Source: Azoarcus sp. (GTDB lineage Bacteria; Pseudomonadota; Gammaproteobacteria; Burkholderiales; Rhodocyclaceae). Taken from it: 9,922 nt of DNA. Within the stretch, counting starts at the first letter, position 1. Each line of letters opens with the position of its first letter. The notes beneath the pieces were generated by a model. That model was not told where the DNA came from. It did no database searches and worked only from the letters and a program-made list of their open reading frames with translations. Location of the stretch: NCBI GenBank assembly GCA_031259795.1, contig JAIRLA010000137.1:1-9922 (forward strand), in the 5' to 3' direction. Position numbers and translations under genes: made by a program. Of this stretch, positions 1 to 6,193 are shown one piece after another.

Positions 1-1298
1 CGCACGACGCGCGGACGCATCAGCTTGCCGCCATTGACCACCGCCGCCAGCGCGTTCGCCATCTGGATGGGCGTATAGGCGTTGTAGCCCTGTCCAATCC
101 CCACCGAGATCGTTTCGCCGGCATACCATTTCTGCTGTTCCCGGGTCTTGAAATACTTTAGCTTCCATGCCGGCGACGGCAGGAAGCCCGCGCCCTCGCC
201 GGGCAGATCCACGCCGGTGCGCGCGCCGAGGCCGAACCAAGCCATGGAAGCGGCAATGGCGTCGATGCCCAGGTCGTTGGCCAGCACGTAGTAATACGTG
301 TCGCACGACACGACGATGGATTTGTGCAGATTGACCATGCCGTGGCCGCCCTTCTTGCTGTCCTTGAAAAAGTGGTTGTCGAACTGGAAGCCGCCGGGAT
401 CGGGGTAAGACTGGTTGACGGTGCGCTTGCCGGCGGCCAGACCCGCCAGCGCCATGAAGGGCGTGAAGGTCGAACCGGGCGGATAGGCGCGGCTGATGGC
501 GCGGTTGAGCAGGGGTTTGTCGGGCGACTCGCTGAGCATCCGCCAGTCCGGGCCGGAGATGCCATCGACGAACAGATTGGGATCGAACGTCGGCATCGAC
601 GCCAGCGCGAGCACTTCGCCGCTCGCCGGTTCGATCGCCACCAGCGCGCCGCGCCGTTTGCCGAAAGCGGCTTCAGCGGCTTTTTGCAGTTCGATATCCA
701 TGGTGAGTTCGATCTTGCCGCCTGTTGGCTTGCCATGAAGATCGGCTTCGTAAGTGGCCTCTACTCCGGCCTTGCCAATCTTTTCGGTGTCACGATACTT
801 GGCGGTTTCGCCGCGCGCCTCGATACGTTCGACGTCTTTTTCGCTGATGCGGCCGATATAGCCGATGAGATGCGAGGCCAGCGTCCCGTGCGGATATTCC
901 CGCACCAACCGTTCCTTTACCGCGACATTGGGAAAACGATGGCGCTGTTCAATGAAGCGCGCGACCTCTTCGCGGCTGAGGCGATCACGGATAGGCTCGG
1001 CGCGGAACATATAGTTCCGGCTATTTTTTTCGTAAAAACGCGCTCTGTCCCCAGGCGTAATGGCGATGATGGCCGCAAGCCTGTCTATCAATTCGTCCTG
1101 CTCGGACAGCACGGGGGGCTTCTCGATCGTGATTTCCAGTGAATGGACAACGACATCATGCGCCAGCGTCACCCCGTTGCGATCGACGATTTCGCCGCGC
1201 CGGAATTCGGCGGGCGGCGGCGTCTTGTCCTGTATTGCGGCGGCGAATACATGATTGCCTTGCGCGAATGGCAACAAGGCGACGAGTAGAAAACCCAT
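1..1298 (-). CDS. PBP2 (MrdA)-like protein lacking the catalytic lysine, 3' end off window
   Basis: About 432 codons are present; the C-terminal part with the KTG box lies off the left edge. The family, penicillin-binding protein 2, is the cell-elongation D,D-transpeptidase that cross-links periplasmic peptidoglycan alongside RodA. Visible PBP2 signatures are RGEIVDRNG at residues 34-42, HLIGYIGRISEKDVE, DPNLFVDGISGPDW, the SxD motif (SCD, S331-D333) and SVGIGQGYNAYTPIQM near the window edge. The SxxK motif, however, reads YPPGSTFTPF: Ser276 is present but the lysine position is Thr279 (ACG, one base from AAG). Compared with my recollection of E. coli PBP2, the N-terminus is about 30 residues shorter and the linker between the LHG and LTMD motifs is about 25 residues shorter. 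The N-terminus (FLLVALLPFAQG...VFAAA) resembles a signal peptide or short anchor. The start is uncertain: in-frame ATGs lie at 1298, 1364 and 1475 (in-frame TGA just before 1475), and none has a good ribosome site. Family assignment is firm; transpeptidase activity is doubtful. Confidence 0.85.
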   Translation of the reverse strand, partial: MGFLLVALLPFAQGNHVFAAAIQDKTPPPAEFRRGEIVDRNGVTLAHDVVVHSLEITIEKPPVLSEQDELIDRLAAIIAITPGDRARFYEKNSRNYMFRAEPIRDRLSREEVARFIEQRHRFPNVAVKERLVREYPHGTLASHLIGYIGRISEKDVERIEARGETAKYRDTEKIGKAGVEATYEADLHGKPTGGKIELTMDIELQKAAEAAFGKRRGALVAIEPASGEVLALASMPTFDPNLFVDGISGPDWRMLSESPDKPLLNRAISRAYPPGSTFTPFMALAGLAAGKRTVNQSYPDPGGFQFDNHFFKDSKKGGHGMVNLHKSIVVSCDTYYYVLANDLGIDAIAASMAWFGLGARTGVDLPGEGAGFLPSPAWKLKYFKTREQQKWYAGETISVGIGQGYNAYTPIQMANALAAVVNGGKLMRPRVV

Positions 1299-1506
1299 GT
1301 TTTTCAACAGCGTCTTCGTTTCGAAGTGGCCGGACAGGCATTTTCGGATACCTCGCGACTCCATGCATGAAACACGCCCCCCCCTGTTCTCACAAGGGCA
1401 GCAGGCTATGGCGGTGCCAAGCCCCCGTTCATGCCATCGAATAACGCGCCACGCCAAAAACATCGTGATACCCATGATTTGTCAAGCAACCCGTACACGG
1501 TCGGCG

Positions 1507-1535
1507 ACTATAAATACGTTTGCACATGAAGTCAA
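1507..1535 (-). promoter_or_regulatory. sigma70-type promoter for the PBP2-like gene
   Basis: On the minus strand TTGACT (1535-1530) and TATAGT (1512-1507) are separated by exactly 17 bases in a locally AT-rich stretch. Transcription would start near 1500. That leaves about 25 nt to the ATG at 1475 or about 200 nt to the ATG at 1298. It points toward the PBP2-like gene, so that gene appears to be expressed from its own promoter rather than from an mre/rod operon. The match is close to consensus, but the call rests on sequence only. Confidence 0.6.
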
Positions 1536-1643
1536 CATGTTTTTTGCTGGATTGTTTTTCTCCGTAAAACCAACAGGTTATACATCCGGCGTCTTGTGAC
1601 GCCGATGCCATGTCAAGGATCGGGGGCCGGGGATCAGGAAAAT

Positions 1644-1672
1644 CAGCGGCGCTGCGCGCCGGATGGAACGAA
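1644..1672. repeat. 29-bp direct repeat, copy 1
   Basis: This 29-bp segment begins CAGCGGCGCTGCGCGCCGG. It recurs at 1862-1890 with a single difference (A to T at the 24th base). It contains an imperfect GC-rich palindrome, typical of extragenic palindromic repeats. A related palindrome ends the composite repeat at 3355-3371. Confidence 0.8.
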
Positions 1673-1684
1673 CTGGATTGCCAC

Positions 1685-1697
1685 GGGCCTGCGGCCC
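1685..1697. repeat. Small GC hairpin inside a dispersed intergenic repeat
   Basis: GGGCC-TGC-GGCCC forms a 5-bp stem with a 3-base loop. The flanks read TGGATTGCCACG and CTCGCAATGACGG. From memory, this flank-hairpin-flank arrangement recurs in intergenic repeats of many proteobacteria. No T-run follows on either strand, so it is more likely a repeat palindrome than a terminator. Confidence 0.45.
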
Positions 1698-1730
1698 TCG
1701 CAATGACGGGTTCTTCCGATGAACTTCCCT

Positions 1731-1883
1731 CCCCCGCTTGGCGGGCGAGAGGGTGGCCGAAGGCCGGGAGAGGGTTTCCAACTATACGGAGCGAAGCGAC
1801 GCTGTTTTCTTGGCGGTGGGGCGTAGACAGGCGTCCCGTCCACTCTCCACCCCCCTTTATCCAGCGGCGCTGCGCGCCGGATG
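1731..1883. repeat. Composite REP-like repeat, copy A
   Basis: This unit of about 150 bp has modules in a fixed order. They are a CCCGCTTG(G)CGGG palindrome, a second palindrome ending in GGGAGAGGGTTTCC, the conserved core CGGAGCGAAGCGACGCTGTT with TTCTT following, GCGGTGGGG, GGCGTCCCGT, a pyrimidine-rich stretch, and a final AGCGGCGC-type palindrome ending GGAT. The same modules in the same order and orientation occur at 3225-3374. It lies downstream of the small unknown gene at 2050-2526. Confidence 0.75.
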
Positions 1884-1890
1884 GTACGAA
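1862..1890. repeat. 29-bp direct repeat, copy 2
   Basis: This segment is identical to 1644-1672 at 28 of 29 positions. It overlaps the end of composite repeat A. Its recurrence 218 bp downstream suggests that repeat units were duplicated or inserted next to each other. Confidence 0.8.
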
Positions 1891-2003
1891 GCCCTCTCCC
1901 GGCCCTGACGGGCCACCCTCCCCCGCAAGCGGGGGAGGGAAGCTCCCGTTCTCCGTCCCGCTCTCCACCGTGCCCGGACCGCCCTCCCCCGCAAGCGGGG
2001 AAG
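1890..2003. repeat. Inverted and duplicated REP-like arms
   Basis: From about 1891 to 1935 the sequence (CCCTCTCCCGGCC, then GGCCACCCTC, then a CCCCCGCAAGCGGGGG hairpin) is the imperfect reverse complement of 1731-1774. It therefore faces copy A as a long inverted repeat. The CCCTCCCCCGCAAGCGGGG hairpin is then repeated directly at about 1982-2000. The stems are strong, but I see no T-run that would make them classical terminators. Confidence 0.65.
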
Positions 2004-2049
2004 GGGACATTGAATCAGTCGCGCGGGGCGAAACGGCGCCCGCATGACA

Positions 2050-2526
2050 TTACGCGCTCTCCGGCGGCGTGCGCCGCTTGTTGTAGGGGAAGCGTTCTTT
2101 CAGATCGCTGACCACGGGGGCCGCCATGGGCACGTTTGCGCGCGAGGCTGTTTGCGCATTGAGGTAGAAGAGCCGCGAAAACTCCATCGCCTCGGCTCCG
2201 GCCTGCATGGCGATATCTTCCACGCCGCGTTTCAACTGCGCGATTTTCTTGTCGATTTCCTGCAAACCCGTCGCATCCTGATAATCGGCATCGAACGCCC
2301 GCACGTCCGAAAAGGCGGGTACGAGCTGGGGATTGCTGTGCGCGTATTCATGGACCTTGGTGACGAAAGCGAGCGATTTATCGCCCATTTTGCCGAGGGA
2401 TCGCCGTTCTTCCGGACTCAGGCCGAGCAGATAGGGCTGGAGCAGCGCGGTGCATTCGTCGATTTTCTCCAAAATCTGCTGTACTACATCGGCCGGGACG
2501 GCCTCGCGGTGTCTTTCATGTTTCAT
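2050..2526 (-). CDS. Conserved protein of unknown function, 158 aa
   Basis: I recognise no named domain. The protein appears soluble, with no signal peptide or membrane segment, and rich in predicted helix. The central block PYLLGLSPEERRSLGKMGDK (31-50) followed by SLAFVTKVHEYA looks like a family signature. From memory, similar 'SPEER-KMGDK-F' small proteins occur as uncharacterised genes in several phyla, often in more than one copy, but I cannot name a family. The second half (about 88-145) reads as two long amphipathic helices, ending ANVPMAAPVVSDLKERFPYN. The start ATG at 2526 is supported by AGGA at 2538-2535, eight bases upstream. It stands alone between two repeat-rich intergenic regions, with a perfect 12-bp palindrome in its leader. 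Confidence 0.75.
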   Translation of the reverse strand: MKHERHREAVPADVVQQILEKIDECTALLQPYLLGLSPEERRSLGKMGDKSLAFVTKVHEYAHSNPQLVPAFSDVRAFDADYQDATGLQEIDKKIAQLKRGVEDIAMQAGAEAMEFSRLFYLNAQTASRANVPMAAPVVSDLKERFPYNKRRTPPESA

Positions 2527-2562
2527 GGATCTATTCCTGTATCGAATGAGGGTAAAACCGGA

Positions 2563-2574
2563 CGAACCGGTTCG
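2563..2574. promoter_or_regulatory. 12-bp perfect palindrome in the leader of the 158-aa gene
   Basis: CGAACCGGTTCG is a perfect palindrome centred about 43 bases upstream of the ATG at 2526, and a partial half-site (ACCGGACGAACC) lies next to it. Position and symmetry fit an operator for a dimeric regulator. The protein that would bind is unknown, and chance in GC-rich DNA is possible. Confidence 0.35.
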
Positions 2575-2624
2575 CTTCGCGCTTTGGCGTGATGATGAAG
2601 CAGCGGCAAAAACGCGAAGGCGTC

Positions 2625-2652
2625 ATGTTACGTCATATTGACAGCCAATCAA
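2625..2652 (-). promoter_or_regulatory. Possible promoter for the 158-aa gene
   Basis: On the minus strand TTGATT (2652-2647) and TAACAT (2630-2625) are separated by 16 bases, in the only AT-rich patch upstream of the gene. Transcription would start near 2618, giving a leader of about 90 nt that includes the 12-bp palindrome. The hexamers are weak matches to the sigma70 consensus. Confidence 0.35.
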
Positions 2653-2740
2653 TGTTTTTAATCGCGCCGCCGCGCGCGGGCGGGGAGGAAATGCGAAAGG
2701 TTCGGGAGGAGATGCTCGGAGTAAAAAGCTCCGGGATCGT

Positions 2741-2934
2741 AGCTTTCGGGGACATGCCATCCTCTCGAAGACTGCGAGCGCCGAGCTTTCGGGGACATGC
2801 CATCCCCTCGAAGACTACGAGCGCCGAGCTTTCGGAGTCATGCCATCCCCTCGGGGACTGCGAGCGCCGAGCTTTCGGAGGCATGCCATCCCCTCGGAGA
2901 CTGCGAGCGCCGAGCTTTTGAGGGCATGCCATCT
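2741..2934. repeat. 43-bp tandem repeat, four full units plus a partial
   Basis: Units lie at 2741-2783, 2784-2826, 2827-2869 and 2870-2912, with a partial diverged fifth from 2913. Each begins AGCTTTCGG and contains CATGCCATCC and GAGCGCCG. Units differ at only a few positions. Differences cluster around the GGGGA...TCCCC arms flanking CATGCCA, which can form a short hairpin in units 1 and 2. Confidence 0.9.
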
Positions 2935-2979
2935 TGTCTGGAGCAACTTTCTCGGAGTTCCGGACAGCGTGGACGTTAT

Positions 2980-3062
2980 CCGGAACTGCGCGCCCGGAGC
3001 TTTGGAAGAATGTCCCGCAGTCGGAGCAGGATGGCATCTTGCCCGGAACTGCGCGCCCGGAG
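2980..3062. repeat. 20-bp exact repeat spaced 63 bp, diverged continuation of the array
   Basis: CCGGAACTGCGCGCCCGGAG occurs exactly at 2980-2999 and 3043-3062. The intervening segment contains GGATGGCATCTTG and GTCGGAGCA. These resemble the fifth 43-bp unit (GCATGCCATCTTGTCTGGAGCA), so the two repeat series are probably related by divergence. Confidence 0.75.
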
Positions 3063-3224
3063 TCGCGGGGGAGGTCTTCGTTGTCCGCGACAGGCGCCGC
3101 CGCGCCTTGGACTACGGGCGCGGATGAATGGACTTCGAGGCCGTTGCCCCCAGGAAGGGCCGTCTTTTCATTACATTCAGTAAAGGCGCTTCCGCCCCAA
3201 TACAAAAGCCGCCTGCCGTTTCCT

Positions 3225-3374
3225 CTCCCGCTTGCGGGAGAGGGCGCCCCGTCAGGGGCGGGAGAGGGTTTCCTTCCATGCGGAGCGAAGCAACGCTGTT
3301 TTCTTTGCGGTGGGGGAAAACGGGCGTCCCGTTCCTTTTTCCCCTTTTTTACTCAGCGGCGCAGCGCCGCTGGA
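3225..3374. repeat. Composite REP-like repeat, copy B
   Basis: It has the same module order and orientation as 1731-1883: CTCCCGCTTGCGGGAG hairpin, GGGAGAGGGTTTCC, the core CGGAGCGAAGCAACGCTGTT, GCGGTGGGG, GGCGTCCCGTTC, a pyrimidine run, and a perfect 17-bp palindrome AGCGGCGCAGCGCCGCT at 3355-3371. It abuts the stop codon of the acyltransferase gene (TGA at 3377-3375), so its final palindrome lies directly in that transcript's 3' end. Confidence 0.75.
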
Positions 3375-4721
3375 TCACTGTGCGTCGTCGTTGCTGAAGC
3401 GCGTCGCTTCTTCGAGGTCGGCCGCGGTGGGCGCGTTACTGAGGGCGCGCACGAATTTCAGCCACAGTTTGCCCTGATCGCCATCCAGACTGCGCAGACC
3501 CAGCATGACCACGCGCTTGCTGTGCTTGCTCAACCGCACCACTTCCACGGGCAAGGTGCAGCGCTCGAATTCGCCCAGATCCACATCGGCCTCGCCGCTC
3601 AACCCCACCGCGAGCGGGCGCTCGGCATGGGCGCAGAAAACCCGCTCCGCGCATTCATACACCGTCAGCGCAACGCTGTGGGAAATGCCGAGCCGGCTGA
3701 TGCGCAAGCGCGCCGGGCATCTGACCGGGAAACGGCGATGGGCGCGATCATATTCGCGTTCACGTTCGCGCAGGGCGCCTCGCTCGCGCAGGGTGCCTGC
3801 CGGCAACGGCGGCAGGTAGCGCTTGTATTCGGGCAGGTTGTAGATCGCGTGCAGCATTTGCGCTTCCTGCCGGCCCAGCGTGGCAAATATCGCTGTCCGC
3901 TGGTTGAAGAAATAGTCGATCAGTTCCGGCGTCATGACCGGATCGGTCGTGGTGTGAAAGCGCCGGTGCGGGAACTGTCCGTTGGGTAACGAGGCTGTCG
4001 TGAAATAGTGGTACAGATTCTTCTCGGGCGACAAATGGGCGTATTTCTGATAAAAAGTTTCTTTTGCTTTTTCGAGATCGAGATGCGCTCCCATCGCGGG
4101 TGCGCCATTGACGAAATCGTAATGTTTCACTTCGCCGCCCGGCAAGCGCCTGAAACACAATACATCCTCATAAAACCCTATATGGTGCGGATTGACGGCG
4201 ATAATCAGGTGCCGGGTGTCGAAACGATATTCCGCATATTCGTACAGGAATTTCAATAATGGCATCAGGATTTGGTTCTTGAGGGAGCGGAAATTCGTGT
4301 CGATTACCAGCGCCGACACTTCGGCCACGTTGCCGCCCATCCGGAAAACCTCATCCAGATCGAAGACGCGCTGCATGGGAAAGCCCAGTTTGCTTTCCCG
4401 GATCAGCGAAACCGTCCCGACTACACGCTCCCTGTAGCGGCACATCAGCATCGAAGTCGTCGGCAACGCATGATGGAGCATCACCCGCATGCCGCACAGA
4501 TCGGGTTTCATGAAATCCGCCTTGACGTATTCCCTGTACAGCAGGCGAAAACATGCCTCCAATTCTTCTTTTGTCTGCGCGAGCTTGAATACGTATTCCT
4601 TTGCCAGGGGCTGGTCGACCCGTGACATCTGCCCGTAAGTCTTCGCGCGCACCGCCGCCGGCAACAGATCAATGACCCGGCTTGCGAGACTCTCGCCCAG
4701 ATTGTGCAACATTTTATTCAT
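3375..4721 (-). CDS. FeeM/exosortase-associated type N-acyltransferase with C-terminal PilZ-like domain
   Basis: This 448-residue protein has two parts. Residues about 43-240 match the GNAT-fold family that includes the N-acyl amino acid synthase FeeM and the PEP-CTERM/exosortase-associated acyltransferases. Visible landmarks are the ECFRLLYREYV entry helix (54-66), RVVGTVSLI (99-107), AEVSALVIDTNFR (133-145), the LLKFLYEYAEYR helix, and HLIIAVNPHHIGFYEDVLCFRRL. These enzymes move an acyl chain, usually from acyl-ACP, onto a small amine or amino acid. After a linker, residues about 326-428 resemble a PilZ domain: RRFPVR (329-334) fits the RxxxR half of the c-di-GMP site. The second half, normally D/NxSxxG, reads YECAER and lacks all three key residues, so c-di-GMP binding is doubtful. 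No signal or membrane segment is visible. The start ATG at 4721 has no clear ribosome site. The acceptor substrate cannot be told from sequence. Confidence 0.75.
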   Translation of the reverse strand: MNKMLHNLGESLASRVIDLLPAAVRAKTYGQMSRVDQPLAKEYVFKLAQTKEELEACFRLLYREYVKADFMKPDLCGMRVMLHHALPTTSMLMCRYRERVVGTVSLIRESKLGFPMQRVFDLDEVFRMGGNVAEVSALVIDTNFRSLKNQILMPLLKFLYEYAEYRFDTRHLIIAVNPHHIGFYEDVLCFRRLPGGEVKHYDFVNGAPAMGAHLDLEKAKETFYQKYAHLSPEKNLYHYFTTASLPNGQFPHRRFHTTTDPVMTPELIDYFFNQRTAIFATLGRQEAQMLHAIYNLPEYKRYLPPLPAGTLRERGALREREREYDRAHRRFPVRCPARLRISRLGISHSVALTVYECAERVFCAHAERPLAVGLSGEADVDLGEFERCTLPVEVVRLSKHSKRVVMLGLRSLDGDQGKLWLKFVRALSNAPTAADLEEATRFSNDDAQ

Positions 4722-4833
4722 TGATGATCTACCGCGGTACTGCCCGCGCGACCGGCAACCGTGCCGGACTACGCCGCAGGATAGCCCGTTCGCCTTTCAC
4801 GGACGTGGCAATTTATCATGCTCACCGGTTGGA

Positions 4834-6000
4834 TCATCTATGTTTATGTTTGTAACGGACGCACCGGTAGGTCAGTTGCCAGTCCGGACGCACATCTTTC
4901 CACCAGGCGCGGTCGAACACCCAGGCCAGCGTCAACAGCAGCGGCGCAAAGTAATGGCTTGCCGCCGACGGGAGGTCCTCGGGCAATGGCGATGAAGCAT
5001 CGTGCGGCGCGACGCGCAGGGCGCTCAGGCGTTCTTTCATCGTCGGATGCAGGGATTGCGGCGAATCGTCGTCGGCGGAGGCATCGTCCGCGACGGTGCG
5101 CAGGAAGCCAGCGGTCATTCCCAGCCCCAGATCGCGGTACGGACGCACCAGAGGCTTTGCCCGCACCCGGCACTGGGCCAGCACCCGCGGCCAATAATCC
5201 TGAAGCAGGAACTGCTCCCGCAACGAAACCTCGACCAACGTCTTCCCGAGCAGATCGGCATCGACGAGCCGCACCGCGAGGGCATCGGCCTCGAACTCCT
5301 CGATGCGCGCCAGCCGCGCCATATCGCTGTACAAGCGCCGCAGCCAGTGGTCCACCTGTTTGCCGAAAACCGGGAAGACATCCCCCATCTTGTCGAGCGC
5401 CCGCAACCACCACGCCCGCAGCAATGCGCCATACTTGCCCAGCCCCTTGCGCTGCACGGCGAGGTGGGCGAATTCATGCGCCAGCACCGCCACCAGTTGC
5501 GGGCAAGTCACGCTGTGCGCCAACGGCAGGCCGACGAGGAGATGGGTTTCGATGCGCCCGAAACAACCCCGGCGGGGACGTTGCAGGATCGCCGCGTTCA
5601 TATCGGGCGTCACCCACACATGATCGATGTGGCCGGCTTCGAGCACCCAGGTCATTCCTTCGATCAGCCGGTGGAAATCACGGGCGTCCTTCGGCGACAG
5701 GCGCACGCCCTCGGGATCCGGCAGCGGCACGAACAACACGGACAACAGCCGCGTGGCAAACAGGGCGCCCAGCACGACCAGCATGCTGCCGATCCCCCAT
5801 TCCGCCACCTTCCACGCCGCGCCCAGCGCGTTCCAGATACTGAACGCCGCCCACAGGCTGGTTCCGAACACCATCGCCGCCAGTACGGGCACCGCCAGCA
5901 ACGCCAACGCGGCGATCAGGGTAAGGCGCGTCGCCAATCGTCTGCGCAAGACAAAAAGACGGGGATGGGGTGTCTGGAAGGGGAACGAAGGATGTGTCAC
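4834..6000 (-). CDS. Membrane-anchored M48 family zinc metallopeptidase
   Basis: The 388-residue product has two hydrophobic spans, about 24-46 and 69-92, then a catalytic domain. The zinc motif HEFAH (H175, E176, H179) is followed by EFEAD (E235 as third ligand, D239), the spacing and sequence of M48 (Ste24/HtpX-like) peptidases. A C-terminal HPTMKERLSAL segment (318-328) is also typical. Family members cut membrane or periplasmic proteins in quality control or processing; the substrate here is unknown. The start is GTG at 6000, with no convincing ribosome site, and no better in-frame ATG precedes the first span. A 112-bp gap separates it from the acyltransferase gene downstream, so the two could share a transcript, but neither strand shows a clear promoter or terminator between them. 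Confidence 0.85.
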   Translation of the reverse strand: MTHPSFPFQTPHPRLFVLRRRLATRLTLIAALALLAVPVLAAMVFGTSLWAAFSIWNALGAAWKVAEWGIGSMLVVLGALFATRLLSVLFVPLPDPEGVRLSPKDARDFHRLIEGMTWVLEAGHIDHVWVTPDMNAAILQRPRRGCFGRIETHLLVGLPLAHSVTCPQLVAVLAHEFAHLAVQRKGLGKYGALLRAWWLRALDKMGDVFPVFGKQVDHWLRRLYSDMARLARIEEFEADALAVRLVDADLLGKTLVEVSLREQFLLQDYWPRVLAQCRVRAKPLVRPYRDLGLGMTAGFLRTVADDASADDDSPQSLHPTMKERLSALRVAPHDASSPLPEDLPSAASHYFAPLLLTLAWVFDRAWWKDVRPDWQLTYRCVRYKHKHR

Positions 6001-6171
6001 AGTTCGGCGGGAAACATGATCGGTCTTGCGACGCCCCTCGGCCCGGGCGCGAAACCACCCTTGCCGCAGGCGAAAACGACGCCATCCGTCACCCTGCTGT
6101 GGCGGATGTCGACTCCAGTAGTGTTCATAGCACTATTTTCGTGTCTGTACCAGATTTTTCCGGAACTTTTT

Positions 6172-6193
6172 GCAAAAGAGCGCGCTTTTTTGC
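6172..6193. terminator. Dyad between tgt and the M48 gene, possible terminator
   Basis: GCAAAA (6172-6177) pairs with TTTTGC (6188-6193) around AGCGCGCT. The structure has an outer 6-bp AT-rich stem and a T-run inside the plus-strand arm. It sits about 75 bases past the tgt stop codon. The AT-rich outer stem and tiny inner loop make it a weak candidate. Confidence 0.25.

Larger units (their letters stand above)
1299..2049. other. Intergenic region with promoter and REP-like repeat cluster
   Basis: I see no credible gene in this stretch. Its PBP2-proximal part (to about 1600) is AT-rich and carries the promoter. From about 1600 to 2005 it is a mosaic of short GC-rich palindromic and direct repeats, annotated separately. 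Open frames here are low-complexity by-products of the repeats on both strands. Confidence 0.6.
2527..3374. other. 848-bp intergenic region of stacked repeats
   Basis: I find no credible gene here. It holds the putative promoter and operator of the 158-aa gene, a 43-bp tandem repeat (2741-2912 plus a partial unit), a more diverged repeat series (about 2913-3080), and the second composite REP-like repeat (3225-3374). Long open frames on both strands cross the tandem array. Because the 43-bp unit is not a multiple of three, each unit is read in a different frame, which argues against coding. Confidence 0.65.

Noticed and set aside
1610..2045. Open frames on both strands in the first repeat cluster
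   Set aside because: Their peptides (e.g. PSPASGGG, LPRLRGR) are translations of the palindromic repeats themselves.
2741..2934. CRISPR array
   Set aside because: The units are contiguous 43-bp tandem repeats without distinct spacers, and no cas genes are present.
2633..3205. 190-codon open frame on the minus strand across the tandem array
   Set aside because: It crosses 43-bp units that shift frame each time, contains low-complexity sequence, has no recognisable domain and is matched by equally long frames on the plus strand.
3355..3371. Terminator of the acyltransferase gene
   Set aside because: The 17-bp palindrome is perfect but has only a 1-base centre and is followed on the minus strand by an A-rich rather than a T-rich stretch; it is better explained as part of the composite repeat.
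2934..3989. 351-codon plus-strand open frame
   Set aside because: It runs through the repeats and then antisense to the acyltransferase gene, which has clear family motifs; this is a GC-rich shadow frame.
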